From positions 1 through 64,000 of the IMG/VR virus record IMGVR_UViG_3300022925_002539: a stretch of DNA of 64,000 nt; one strand, written 5' to 3'. Origin of the DNA: a virus. This document shows positions 16,168 through 23,079 of the stretch, piece after piece (position 1 is the stretch's first letter; each line of letters starts with the position of its first letter). The position numbers were made by a program, and so were the translations under genes. Below the pieces are notes generated by a model, which was not told where the DNA came from, did not search any database, and worked only from the letters and a program-made list of their open reading frames with translations.

Positions 16168-16175
16168 TATTTATG
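16168..16175 (-). promoter_or_regulatory. late-type promoter element CATAAATA
   Basis: Minus-strand match (7 of 8) to TATAAATA, about 40 nt before the first gene of the exported-protein cluster, followed by an AGAGAGA ribosome site. It is the only promoter-like element I find for the five genes. Confidence 0.5.
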
Positions 16176-16238
16176 TAAGCCTCTCTTTTAATAAATTTAT
16201 ACAAATATTTATAGGTTGTTTGTCGTATTTTCCAGCGA

Positions 16239-16295
16239 TACAAAAAATTGACGGAACAATAATTTGTACCGATTTTTGGTACAAAAAATTGACGG
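16239..16295 (+). repeat. direct repeats and inverted repeat upstream of uvdE
   Basis: The 16-mer TACAAAAAATTGACGG occurs at 16239-16254 and again at 16280-16295, 41 nt apart. Between and into the second copy lies an inverted repeat, TTTGTACC (16263-16270) with GGTACAAA (16278-16285). The block sits just upstream of the uvdE promoter, so an operator or a second promoter region is likely. Confidence 0.6.
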
Positions 16296-16304
16296 TTTGA
16301 TAGG

Positions 16305-16332
16305 TTGACATACCTAGTTTATATGCTATATT
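16305..16332 (+). promoter_or_regulatory. extended -10 promoter for uvdE
   Basis: TTGACA (16305-16310), 16-nt spacer ending TGC, TATATT (16327-16332). The expected +1 is 16339, the A of the uvdE ATG. Confidence 0.75.
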
Positions 16333-16338
16333 AAGTAT

Positions 16339-17394
16339 ATGTTTGATAACAGTATACATCGTATTGGGTTTGCATGTAAGTATTTTCATCCAGACCGTAC
16401 ACTAAAGAAAAAACAGTTAGAAGAAATAGAACGTCCACTTAATGAACGTACTACAACTATTACATGGCTTAACAGACAGACTAAAGAAGTTGCAGAACAA
16501 CGTTTGTGGGATATTATGCAACACAATATTAAAAGTGTTGAAAGACTAATTACTTACGTAGGGAGTTTACCTAATGAGTTACGAATGGTTCGATTGGGCA
16601 GTAGCATATTGCCTGCTTACACTGAGTCTAGTTGGAGTTACTATTGGCAGTTACCTGATGTACGCCAGTATCTCGAAACACATCTTGCACCTGTCGGGGA
16701 TAAAGCTCGTGCTCTTGATGTACGGATTAGTATGCACCCTGGTCAGTTTACTGTGCTTGCAAGCGATAATCCAGATATTGTTGATAGGAGCATAGAAGAA
16801 TATGAATATCACACCGATGTCCTCAGGTACATGGGATATGGCAAGTCCTTCCAGGACGCCAAATGCAACGTACATATCGCAGGTAGAAAAGGTCCACAAG
16901 GCATCATTTCAATCCTCCCAAGACTTTCTCCGGAATCGAGAAATGTCCTTACAATCGAGAATGATGAGAATTCATGGGGACTGGATGCGAGTCTCGAACT
17001 TACGGAACACTGTGCCCTCGTTCTCGATATACACCACCACTGGGTTAAAACGGGTGAATACATCTCGCCCCTGGACGAAAGAGTATCTCGCATAAAAGAC
17101 AGTTGGCGAGGTGTAAGGCCTGTCATACATTACAGTGTCAGCAGAGAAGATTACCTAGTTGATCATTGTTCAATAACAAAACCTAATTACAATACTCTAC
17201 TTGAAGACAATTACAAAAAAGCTAAACTAAGAGCCCACAGTGACATGTACTGGAATTCTGCAGTTAATGAATGGGCAATACAATTTAACAAAGAATTTGA
17301 CATTATGTGTGAAAGCAAGTTCAAACAAGTAGCATCAATTGACTTTTACAATCAAATGTACCAACAGAATATAAGTGCTAATTTATTTAAATAG
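16339..17394 (+). CDS. uvdE: UV-damage endonuclease
   Basis: Nicks DNA 5' of UV photoproducts and other lesions. The 351-residue protein has the family landmarks: RIGFACKYF at the start, ISMHPGQFTVL in the middle, VLTIENDENSWG, and LDIHHHWV with metal-binding histidines. The length is normal (about 300-400). There is no Shine-Dalgarno, and +1 coincides with the ATG, so it is probably leaderless. The stretch 16796-17110 uses many C/G-ending codons (GTC, CTC, TCC, GAC), unlike the flanking AT-rich codons, suggesting recombination with a foreign uvdE allele. Confidence 0.9.
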   Translation: MFDNSIHRIGFACKYFHPDRTLKKKQLEEIERPLNERTTTITWLNRQTKEVAEQRLWDIMQHNIKSVERLITYVGSLPNELRMVRLGSSILPAYTESSWSYYWQLPDVRQYLETHLAPVGDKARALDVRISMHPGQFTVLASDNPDIVDRSIEEYEYHTDVLRYMGYGKSFQDAKCNVHIAGRKGPQGIISILPRLSPESRNVLTIENDENSWGLDASLELTEHCALVLDIHHHWVKTGEYISPLDERVSRIKDSWRGVRPVIHYSVSREDYLVDHCSITKPNYNTLLEDNYKKAKLRAHSDMYWNSAVNEWAIQFNKEFDIMCESKFKQVASIDFYNQMYQQNISANLFK

Positions 17395-17450
17395 TGTTGA
17401 GCGGCAAATCCGCCAAGACAAAACCGCTCAACAACTATAAGCGGTTTTCT
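17395..17450. terminator. bidirectional terminator with alternative stems
   Basis: TGTTGAGCGG (17395-17404) pairs with CCGCTCAACA (17424-17433). AAAACCGCT (17420-17428) also pairs with AGCGGTTTT (17440-17448). The two stems share 17424-17428 and exclude each other. Each strand ends one stem in a T run, and the block lies between convergent genes, so it probably stops transcription both ways. Confidence 0.75.
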
Positions 17451-17458
17451 ATACTATT

Positions 17459-17692
17459 TTACTTTTTATTGTATATATGATATAGAATCCAAACTGCCAC
17501 TAGACCAATTAATCCCTGAGCTGAAAGTGCAGTGATTATACCTGTGATATTGTCTATGATAGTAATGTTTGGCCAAAACGGAATGTTTTGTCCACTAAAC
17601 AATACTTCTAGTACAATGCCTAGTGCTATAAGGCTAACACCAATTTCAGTTAGTGCTCCTGCCCATGTTTTTATGCTTTTTACGATATCCAT
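17459..17692 (-). CDS. small two-helix membrane protein
   Basis: 77 residues from the ATG at 17692, chosen because GGAAGGAG lies 7 nt upstream; a start 7 codons earlier would include that site. Two hydrophobic segments (IGVSLIALGIVLEVLF and GLIGLVAVWILYHIY) flank a polar loop with NITIIDNITG. The size and topology are those of a phage holin or other small inner-membrane protein, but the lysis cassette is 30 kb away. It converges on uvdE. Confidence 0.6.
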   Translation of the reverse strand: MDIVKSIKTWAGALTEIGVSLIALGIVLEVLFSGQNIPFWPNITIIDNITGIITALSAQGLIGLVAVWILYHIYNKK

Positions 17693-17810
17693 AATAGATC
17701 TCCTTCCTAGCAATTAAACGATTTTTAAAATCGTGTTTTATTTAGACTACAACTTTTCTTTATAAACATATGCTATATGGTTCTAGATACAAAAAATACA
17801 CATTTTCTGG

Positions 17811-17838
17811 TTGACACAATCCTATTATATGCTATTAT
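17811..17838 (+). promoter_or_regulatory. extended -10 promoter of candidate small RNA
   Basis: TTGACA (17811-17816), 16-nt spacer ending TGC, TATTAT (17833-17838). It is followed by no open frame but by a structured stretch and a terminator. Confidence 0.7.
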
Positions 17839-17844
17839 AACTGT

Positions 17845-17965
17845 ATAAATTGATTCCGCAGGTAACGAAAGTTCGTGGATCGCCCATAGAGGTCTAGGTT
17901 CAAAAACATACACATAATAAAAAAGATTGCCTTACACACTTAAATGATAGAAGGTAATCTTTTTA
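17845..17965 (+). ncRNA. candidate small structured RNA, unidentified
   Basis: About 120 nt between a consensus promoter and an intrinsic terminator, with no reading frame of note. One stem joins GATTCC (17852-17857) and GGATC (17877-17881), enclosing ACGA (17865-17868) with TCGT (17873-17876). A second joins TAGA and TCTA around 17887-17896. This is the bulk of the only gene-free stretch over 300 nt (17693-18028). I cannot match it to tRNA, 6S, tmRNA or a known riboswitch; a trans-acting phage RNA is the simplest reading. Confidence 0.55.
17919..17965 (+). terminator. intrinsic terminator of the small RNA
   Basis: AAAAGATTGCCTT (17921-17933) pairs with AAGGTAATCTTTT (17951-17963), one G-T pair, 17-nt loop, ending in T residues. 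Confidence 0.8.
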
Positions 17966-17994
17966 TTGACATGGGTACAAAATTATTATATAAT
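17966..17994 (+). promoter_or_regulatory. consensus sigma70 promoter
   Basis: TTGACA (17966-17971), 17-nt spacer, TATAAT (17989-17994): perfect in both boxes. It starts immediately after the small-RNA terminator and drives the HTH gene at 18029. Confidence 0.85.
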
Positions 17995-18028
17995 GTGCCT
18001 ATACATTTAAAAGACAGAAAGGAATATT

Positions 18029-18307
18029 ATGTCTAATACAAAAACTAAAATGACTAAACAAGCAAGAGTATTAAATGCTCTTAAAGATGGAAACCGATTA
18101 ACAAGTGCAGATATCCGTAATAAATTTAAAGCAGGAAATCCGCAGGCAGTTATCCAAGCATTACGTTTTGCTGGTAACCCAATTTACTTAAATGAAGTAA
18201 AGTCTACTACAGGTAGAAAGAGTATGAGATATACTTTAGGTACACCAAGCAGAAAAGTTATTGCTGCTGGTTACAAAGCTCTAGCTTCCAAGCAAGTTTC
18301 TTTATAA
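18029..18307 (+). CDS. winged-helix/HTH DNA-binding protein
   Basis: 92 residues. KQARVLNALKDGNRLTSADI and RNKFKAGNPQAVIQALRF form a helix-turn-helix of winged type, in which NPQAVIQALR is the recognition helix. YTLG near residue 80 would be the wing strand, and the tail is basic. It is insulated by a consensus promoter upstream and a strong terminator downstream, so it is a single-gene, strongly expressed early unit, probably a transcriptional regulator of host or phage genes (inference). Confidence 0.7.
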   Translation: MSNTKTKMTKQARVLNALKDGNRLTSADIRNKFKAGNPQAVIQALRFAGNPIYLNEVKSTTGRKSMRYTLGTPSRKVIAAGYKALASKQVSL

Positions 18308-18313
18308 AACTAT

Positions 18314-18342
18314 AAGAGAGGACAGAAATGTCCTCTCTTTTC
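18314..18342 (+). terminator. intrinsic terminator
   Basis: AAGAGAGGACA (18314-18324) pairs perfectly with TGTCCTCTCTT (18329-18339) around a GAAA tetraloop, with a T run. It begins 7 nt after the HTH gene stop. Confidence 0.9.
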
Positions 18343-18355
18343 ATTTGAGGATTTG

Positions 18356-18529
18356 ATGACTAAAACTCCTGATGGCATTGAGCTTGCATTATTACATGCA
18401 CTAAAATACGAACTAGCGACTTTTAAAGTAGCAGATAAAAAAGCTCGTTGGGATATAAATGAATCGGAATCCAAAGCCATAGAGAAATGGATGGTAAATA
18501 GGATTAAAGACATTTCCAAAAGATTATAA
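18356..18529 (+). CDS. small helical protein, unknown
   Basis: 57 residues starting MTKTPDGIELALLHALKYEL, two amphipathic helices with many Lys/Glu. A GAGG site lies 6 nt upstream, and its stop overlaps the next start (TAATG). No family recognised. Confidence 0.55.
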   Translation: MTKTPDGIELALLHALKYELATFKVADKKARWDINESESKAIEKWMVNRIKDISKRL

Positions 18530-19386
18530 TGATGTACGATTGCATAATTCCAATAGGATGTAGCCATATGTATGGCGCTGAACATGAAAGCACAAATAAT
18601 CTGACAAATCCAAGTAAACACACATGGGTAGATCTTATTGGTGAACATATGGATTTGCCTGTTTATAATTGTAGTGTTCCAGGTGCAAGTAATCAAACAA
18701 TTTTAAGGAAATTACAAATTGCAATAGACTATTGTAAAAGAAGAAATCTAAATCCACTGTTTATTTTACAGTGGTCACAATATCATCGTTATGAAACTAT
18801 TGCTGAATGTGCTTACAATGTATGTGAAGATTTTCCTTACATTCGTACATACGTAGAAATCTTTAATGCAAGTGATAATACAGAAGTTACTAATTGGGCT
18901 CATAGTTTTTATAAATTATTTGATGATTCAAGTTTGTTTTATGAAACAACTCGTGTTGTAGAACATGCAAATTTGTCAGCACAAAACTATAATGTTATAA
19001 ATTGTTTAGCTCATAGTTGGAAAGACAAACCAGTATTTAAAAGTCAATTTGTAGAAGGACATCGTAAAGATCAAGTAATTTTTGAAGCACTAGATGATAT
19101 ATACAAAGATTTAAATTGTAATGAAAGTACAAAACTTAAAAAATATGGTGTTAGGGGATATGATTGTCCTACAACAACTGCAAACTTACATTTGATGTGG
19201 GAAAACATAGAAAAATATAATTGGTGGCATTGGGAGGAAGAACCATATACAACTGGTTTAAAACATTGGTGTCAAGAAAATAATTTAGAACTTGGTCCTA
19301 ACAAACACCCTTTAGAAAGTGCAAATAAAGTTGCATTTGAATTTGCAATTAATAACAAATCTTTTACAGATATGATTGGAATATAA
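18529..19386 (+). CDS. SGNH/GDSL-like hydrolase
   Basis: 285 residues. Block I is IGCSHMYGAE, with Ser12 as candidate nucleophile. CSVPGASNQTILR supplies the glycine and asparagine blocks. Near the C-terminus, LGPNKHPLESANKVA carries the NKHP-type histidine. Related in layout to the genes at 1282 and 45664 but divergent. Predicted intracellular ester or acyl hydrolase; substrate unknown. It overlaps a UDP-glucose dehydrogenase-like gene by 1 nt, so sugar-acyl metabolism is a fair guess. Confidence 0.6.
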   Translation: MMYDCIIPIGCSHMYGAEHESTNNLTNPSKHTWVDLIGEHMDLPVYNCSVPGASNQTILRKLQIAIDYCKRRNLNPLFILQWSQYHRYETIAECAYNVCEDFPYIRTYVEIFNASDNTEVTNWAHSFYKLFDDSSLFYETTRVVEHANLSAQNYNVINCLAHSWKDKPVFKSQFVEGHRKDQVIFEALDDIYKDLNCNESTKLKKYGVRGYDCPTTTANLHLMWENIEKYNWWHWEEEPYTTGLKHWCQENNLELGPNKHPLESANKVAFEFAINNKSFTDMIGI

Positions 19387-20537
19387 TGAACATTGGTATA
19401 ATAGGCGTAGGCAAACTAGGTTTATCTTATGCATTAGTGTTTGAAGAATCAGGATTTAATGTATTTGCAAGTAGTTATAAACAGGAATATGTTGAATTGC
19501 TACAGAATAAAATTGTAGATACAGTTGAGCCTGGCATTAAAGACAGACTACAAAATAGCAAAAATATTATTTTTACAACAGATAACTATAGAGTAATTAC
19601 TCAATGTGAATACATTTATGTTATGGTGCCAACACCTAGTCTACCTGCAGGAAACTATGATATTAGTGCAGTAGAAACAGTAGCAAAAGACTTTCTAAAT
19701 TATGAAGGTGATGTACGTAACAGAAAATTAATAATAGGTTGCACAATGAATCCAGGAGATACAAAACGTATACAAAATATGTTAACTCCTCTTGGTGTCA
19801 AGGTTGTATACAGTCCTACTTTCGTTGCACAAGGAAATGTAATAGACAGAATATATAATCCGCCTGGTGTATTATTTGGTACAGAGCATATAGATATTGG
19901 TAAAGAGTGCCAAAAGATTTGGAGTAAGATTCAAAAGAACAATGCTCCTTTAAGTATAGTAAATCAAACCACTGCAGAAATACTAAAATTAACTTTTAAT
20001 TGCTTGATGACTTTACGTATTAGTTTTTATAACCAAATAGGTGAACTGGCAATACAATCTGGAGTTGCTGAAGATCTACAAGAGATAGACAGTGCTATTA
20101 ATAGGTTCAATGATATGGATCTAGGTTTTGGTTTTGGATTTGGCGGACCGTGTCTACCTAGAGATAATAGAGCAATGGTTGCTTATGCACGTAGTATAGA
20201 TAGTGATTATGTGTTTGGTGATATTGTAGATAAATTCAACAATGATCATAGCAAATTTCTAGCAGATTATCTTATTGGTGAAAATGTAGATGAAAACCCT
20301 TACTATTTTGATTACGTTACATACAAGCCAGGAGTAACTATTACTGATGAAAGTCAGCAGTTTGAATGTTGTTGTAAACTTTTAGAACTAGGCAATACAG
20401 TATATGTAAATCCAAGTAAATACTTGCCTACAGAATTTAAAAAAATACTTACAGAAAAGTACCAAAATAAAGTAATCTTTAAATCAAAAGATGAATTAAT
20501 TGAAGAAAGTATTGACTTCTATGAAGTTAATATGTAA
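19386..20537 (+). CDS. UDP-glucose/GDP-mannose dehydrogenase family
   Basis: 383 residues. NAD-binding Rossmann motif GVGKLGLSYA near the N-terminus. VPTPS follows at the expected place. The catalytic segment FGFGGPCLPRD has the nucleophilic Cys256 (family form FGGxCxPxD). The C-terminal UDP-binding domain is present, but the whole is shorter than typical bacterial enzymes by a few tens of residues. The family oxidises a nucleotide sugar to its uronic acid with two NAD. It could provide uronic acids for glycan modification during infection. Confidence 0.85.
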   Translation: MNIGIIGVGKLGLSYALVFEESGFNVFASSYKQEYVELLQNKIVDTVEPGIKDRLQNSKNIIFTTDNYRVITQCEYIYVMVPTPSLPAGNYDISAVETVAKDFLNYEGDVRNRKLIIGCTMNPGDTKRIQNMLTPLGVKVVYSPTFVAQGNVIDRIYNPPGVLFGTEHIDIGKECQKIWSKIQKNNAPLSIVNQTTAEILKLTFNCLMTLRISFYNQIGELAIQSGVAEDLQEIDSAINRFNDMDLGFGFGFGGPCLPRDNRAMVAYARSIDSDYVFGDIVDKFNNDHSKFLADYLIGENVDENPYYFDYVTYKPGVTITDESQQFECCCKLLELGNTVYVNPSKYLPTEFKKILTEKYQNKVIFKSKDELIEESIDFYEVNM

Positions 20538-20544
20538 TAACAAA

Positions 20545-20620
<76 letters not shown>

Positions 20621-20639
20621 TTAAACTTGGGAGATAAAA

Positions 20640-20858
20640 ATGAAAGTAGGCGATCAAATAATACTTGCAGCTAAGAAACAAGCAGAAGGCGAAATTGCAG
20701 TTCATTTAGCAAACATTGAAGTTTATAAAACAATGCCAGCAGGTATTGGTGAACATTCAGATGTTACTGAAGCAGTCATTGCAGAACTTGATAAATTGGC
20801 TTCAGCACAAGATCGTATTGATATGATTGAAAAATATTTTTCCAAAGAGATTCTCTAA
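20640..20858 (+). CDS. conserved small phage protein
   Basis: 72 residues, helical and mildly acidic. The segment AVHLANIEVYKTMPAGIGEH resembles small conserved proteins of marine T4-like phages; no function is known. GGGAG lies 8 nt before the ATG. It sits between tRNA-Thr and a large unknown gene. Confidence 0.65.
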   Translation: MKVGDQIILAAKKQAEGEIAVHLANIEVYKTMPAGIGEHSDVTEAVIAELDKLASAQDRIDMIEKYFSKEIL

Positions 20859-20861
20859 CAT

Positions 20862-21923
20862 ATGGATCAAATTACAGTTACACTCAGAAACAGAAGCAAT
20901 GAACTATTAGATGTTTTCATAGATGTAATTGAAAGTAGTTTATCTACAAAATGGTTAACATCACTTAATACACTATTAAGACAAGAATACCATTTGGAAA
21001 AAAATTACCATTGGATGGGATTTTCTGAAAGAGATTTGCATGTACTATGTGATAAAATTAACTTTAGTTGTAATACAATAAAAATGTTTAATTGGGAAAA
21101 TGTAGGACTTGCCCAATATGACATTCCAGAACATTTTACTGCAGAAAATACAATAGTAAAAGGTGACATAGGACCTGGACTACCAGGTGGACATGTGAAT
21201 CACGACATGTTCAATAATTTACATAGGCATTTCGAAGAGCTACAAGGACAAGCAGGAAGAATATCTCCTTACTATCAACGTGCACCTAAAGAAATACGTT
21301 GGCACATAAGACAACTTAATTTATTATGTCATGAATTTGAATCTCGTGCATTAAGTTTAAGGAAATCCAAATATGCACCTGAGTGGCAACAGTATAACCA
21401 ACTGTTTTGTTTTCTAAACACTCCAACTTTTAATTTAGATCCAAATACAGACTTTGATGCATTTGGTGTCCATACTCTTATACGAAAACAAGGTGATGTT
21501 ACAATGGGTATCGATAAGAGTGTAGGCAAAAGTCATTGGGAAGTTTTCAATGATGAAGGAGATGTTGATCTAGATAATACAACTACTATTGCATTAACAT
21601 CACAATGGCAAGGCAGTGGAGATTTTGATGTCCGCTGGAGTCAAACAGATCTTAGTATGTCTCCTACTGTAAAACGATTTATTGAATGGTTGAAAAGAAA
21701 TAACTTGGATCCAGAAGATCCTAGTTTAACACTGGGACATCCTGTTGTAGCAAAGGTTGATTTAGAAAAAAGTTTTGGCTCAAACAATTACAAAGACGTA
21801 CAGGACAAGTTAATAAAAAATCTTGATGTATATAAAATTAAAACAAGTGATGCTGAGTGTGTATTTGATTATAGATGGGACGATGAAAATTATAGTAACA
21901 CACAAATTTGTTTATTACATTGA
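20862..21923 (+). CDS. conserved phage protein, unknown
   Basis: 353 residues. Soluble, mixed alpha-beta, no signal peptide or membrane segment. Visible features are a His-rich stretch GGHVNHDMFNNLHRHFEEL and a segment SQWQGSGDFDVRWSQTD. The histidine spacing could bind metal, but it does not fit a family I know. It starts 3 nt after the preceding gene and is probably co-transcribed with it. Confidence 0.55.
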   Translation: MDQITVTLRNRSNELLDVFIDVIESSLSTKWLTSLNTLLRQEYHLEKNYHWMGFSERDLHVLCDKINFSCNTIKMFNWENVGLAQYDIPEHFTAENTIVKGDIGPGLPGGHVNHDMFNNLHRHFEELQGQAGRISPYYQRAPKEIRWHIRQLNLLCHEFESRALSLRKSKYAPEWQQYNQLFCFLNTPTFNLDPNTDFDAFGVHTLIRKQGDVTMGIDKSVGKSHWEVFNDEGDVDLDNTTTIALTSQWQGSGDFDVRWSQTDLSMSPTVKRFIEWLKRNNLDPEDPSLTLGHPVVAKVDLEKSFGSNNYKDVQDKLIKNLDVYKIKTSDAECVFDYRWDDENYSNTQICLLH

Positions 21924-21951
21924 TAAGTAAGTAGTCAGCAGGAGAAAAGTT

Positions 21952-22119
21952 ATGTCAAATCAGGACACATCAACAAAATCTTCAACTACAAGTACACAAG
22001 TTATAAATCCTAAAAATTTAGATCAATATGGAATTAAAAGAGAGATAGATCCTATGGAATGGGCAGAAATCTATGGACATGAAAATTTCCGTGAAAACAA
22101 AAATTCTAGTATAAAGTAG
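21952..22119 (+). CDS. small Ser/Thr-rich protein
   Basis: 55 residues: a Ser/Thr/Gln-rich disordered N-terminus, then EIDPMEWAEIYGHENF. AGGAGAA lies 6 nt upstream of the ATG. The stop is adjacent to the next promoter. Unknown function. Confidence 0.55.
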   Translation: MSNQDTSTKSSTTSTQVINPKNLDQYGIKREIDPMEWAEIYGHENFRENKNSSIK

Positions 22120-22148
22120 TTGACACTCCTATTAATTAGTAGTATACT
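22120..22148 (+). promoter_or_regulatory. sigma70-type promoter with operator
   Basis: TTGACA (22120-22125), 17-nt spacer, TATACT (22143-22148); +1 about 22155. The -10 region lies inside the inverted repeat at 22128-22165. Confidence 0.75.
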
Positions 22149-22165
22149 GATTAGTAATTAATAGG
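22128..22165 (+). promoter_or_regulatory. 11-bp palindromic operator
   Basis: CCTATTAATTA (22128-22138) and TAATTAATAGG (22155-22165) are perfect inverted repeats separated by 16 bp holding the -10. The left arm lies upstream of +1, so this works as a DNA site rather than an RNA hairpin. A dimeric repressor bound here would block the promoter. Confidence 0.65.
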
Positions 22166-22173
22166 AGGATTTT

Positions 22174-22323
22174 ATGCAACAGGAAATAGAATTTGCAGTA
22201 CAAGAAGCTCGTACAATGCAATTGACACAAGAACAAACAATTAAATTTATTATGAAGATGGCAGGTTGTGATTATGCAACTGCAAAAAATGCTATTACAA
22301 AAAGATACGAATACTCTTATTAA
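22174..22323 (+). CDS. 49-residue putative DNA-binding protein
   Basis: A strong AGGAGG site lies 6 nt before the ATG at 22174. The protein is helical, and its C-terminal half, FIMKMAGCDYATAKNAITKRY, could form a helix-turn-helix (helix, turn at GCD, recognition helix YATAKNAITKR). The palindromic operator over its own promoter suggests an autoregulated repressor. No family is assigned. Confidence 0.55.
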   Translation: MQQEIEFAVQEARTMQLTQEQTIKFIMKMAGCDYATAKNAITKRYEYSY

Positions 22324-22330
22324 CTAATAC

Positions 22331-22419
22331 GGACAGTTGGCTGAGTGGCTTAAAGCGGCGGATTACTAATCCGTTGTACCCAAAAGGTACCGTGGGTTCG
22401 AATCCTACACTGTCCGCCA
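22331..22419 (+). tRNA. tRNA-Ser with anticodon ACU
   Basis: Acceptor GGACAGT with ACTGTCC, D-arm GGCTGAGTGG, a long variable arm (GTACC with GGTAC), T-arm with GTTCGAATC, G73 and encoded CCA: a type II tRNA-Ser. The anticodon stem GCGGA with TCCGT encloses TTACTAA, giving anticodon ACU instead of the usual GCU. It would read AGU, the dominant Ser codon here. Confidence 0.9.
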
Positions 22420-22428
22420 ATTTTTACA

Positions 22429-22436
22429 GATAAATA
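22429..22436 (+). promoter_or_regulatory. late-type promoter element GATAAATA
   Basis: Seven of eight matches to TATAAATA. The ATG at 22442 lies 5 nt after it, near the expected +1, with no Shine-Dalgarno: a probable leaderless late gene. Confidence 0.5.
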
Positions 22437-22441
22437 TTTTT

Positions 22442-22750
22442 ATGTTAAAACTTACAGAAAAAGCAACAGAATATTTAAAGTCAGTTACTCCTGATGGTGA
22501 CTATGTTACACTTGGTGTTAAAGGTGGAGGATGTTCAGGCTTTACATATGTTTGGGATCATAAATCAAAATGGCCAGATGTAAAGTGGAGCGAGCCTATC
22601 AACGACATATTGGTTGTTGATCCTATAGCAGAAATGTTTGTGCTAGGATGCACAGTTGATTGGGTCAACGAACTAGGAGGTAACTATCTAAAAGTTATCA
22701 ATCCAAATGCCGTTGCCAGTTGTGGTTGTGGAGAAAGCTTCGCAGTTTAA
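22442..22750 (+). CDS. A-type iron-sulfur carrier (IscA/ErpA-like)
   Basis: 102 residues. The three cysteines of the HesB/IscA family are present: Cys31 in GGGCSGFTY, and Cys94 and Cys96 in SCGCGESF. A fourth cysteine (LGCTVDW) is extra. The family carries or transfers Fe-S clusters to apoproteins. In a phage it may mature Fe-S enzymes during infection or be packaged. The length is normal. It lies directly after tRNA-Ser behind a late-type element and converges on a zinc-ribbon gene with a 4-nt overlap. Confidence 0.85.
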   Translation: MLKLTEKATEYLKSVTPDGDYVTLGVKGGGCSGFTYVWDHKSKWPDVKWSEPINDILVVDPIAEMFVLGCTVDWVNELGGNYLKVINPNAVASCGCGESFAV

Positions 22751-23010
22751 ATTTTTCTACTGCTACTAGCATCATATCTGTTATATTGTCTTAGTATACT
22801 ACTTTGCTTTTGAGCAAATTTTTTTTGATTGCAATTACTGCATACATGAGCAGAACTTCTTTTATCAAACGTTTTACTGGTCCTTGTAAAGTCATGTCCA
22901 CAATTATCGCAACGTAAAATGTACACCGTATAACCTATTGTACATTCTTCTTTTTTACCACGACGTGTTCTATTGTAAGTTCTGTATTCTTTTACAGTTT
23001 CCAGTATCAT
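22747..23010 (-). CDS. zinc-ribbon protein
   Basis: 87 residues from ATG 23010. Two CxxC pairs, LRCDNCGHDF and HVCSNCNQ, separated by 19 residues, make a zinc ribbon. The N-terminal half is charged (KEYRTYNRTRRGKKEE). DNA or RNA binding is likely. A GTG five codons upstream is also possible. The sequence CTAAATATTTTTATG before the start mirrors the leaderless late arrangement at 22442. Confidence 0.65.
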   Translation of the reverse strand: MILETVKEYRTYNRTRRGKKEECTIGYTVYILRCDNCGHDFTRTSKTFDKRSSAHVCSNCNQKKFAQKQSSILRQYNRYDASSSRKI

Positions 23011-23045
23011 AAAAATATTTAGCACACGGCTAGATTAAAACAGGT

Positions 23046-23053
23046 TATAAATA
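23046..23053 (+). promoter_or_regulatory. T4-like late promoter TATAAATA
   Basis: Perfect consensus, 26 nt before the first fibre gene, with TTAGGAG in the leader. Confidence 0.7.
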
Positions 23054-23079
23054 CACTATAAATTAGGAGTCTAAACAAG

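Noticed and set aside
17845-17965. Possible tRNA-like gene at the small-RNA locus (GGTTCAAAAAC resembles a T-loop)
   Set aside because: No acceptor or anticodon stem can be formed around it.
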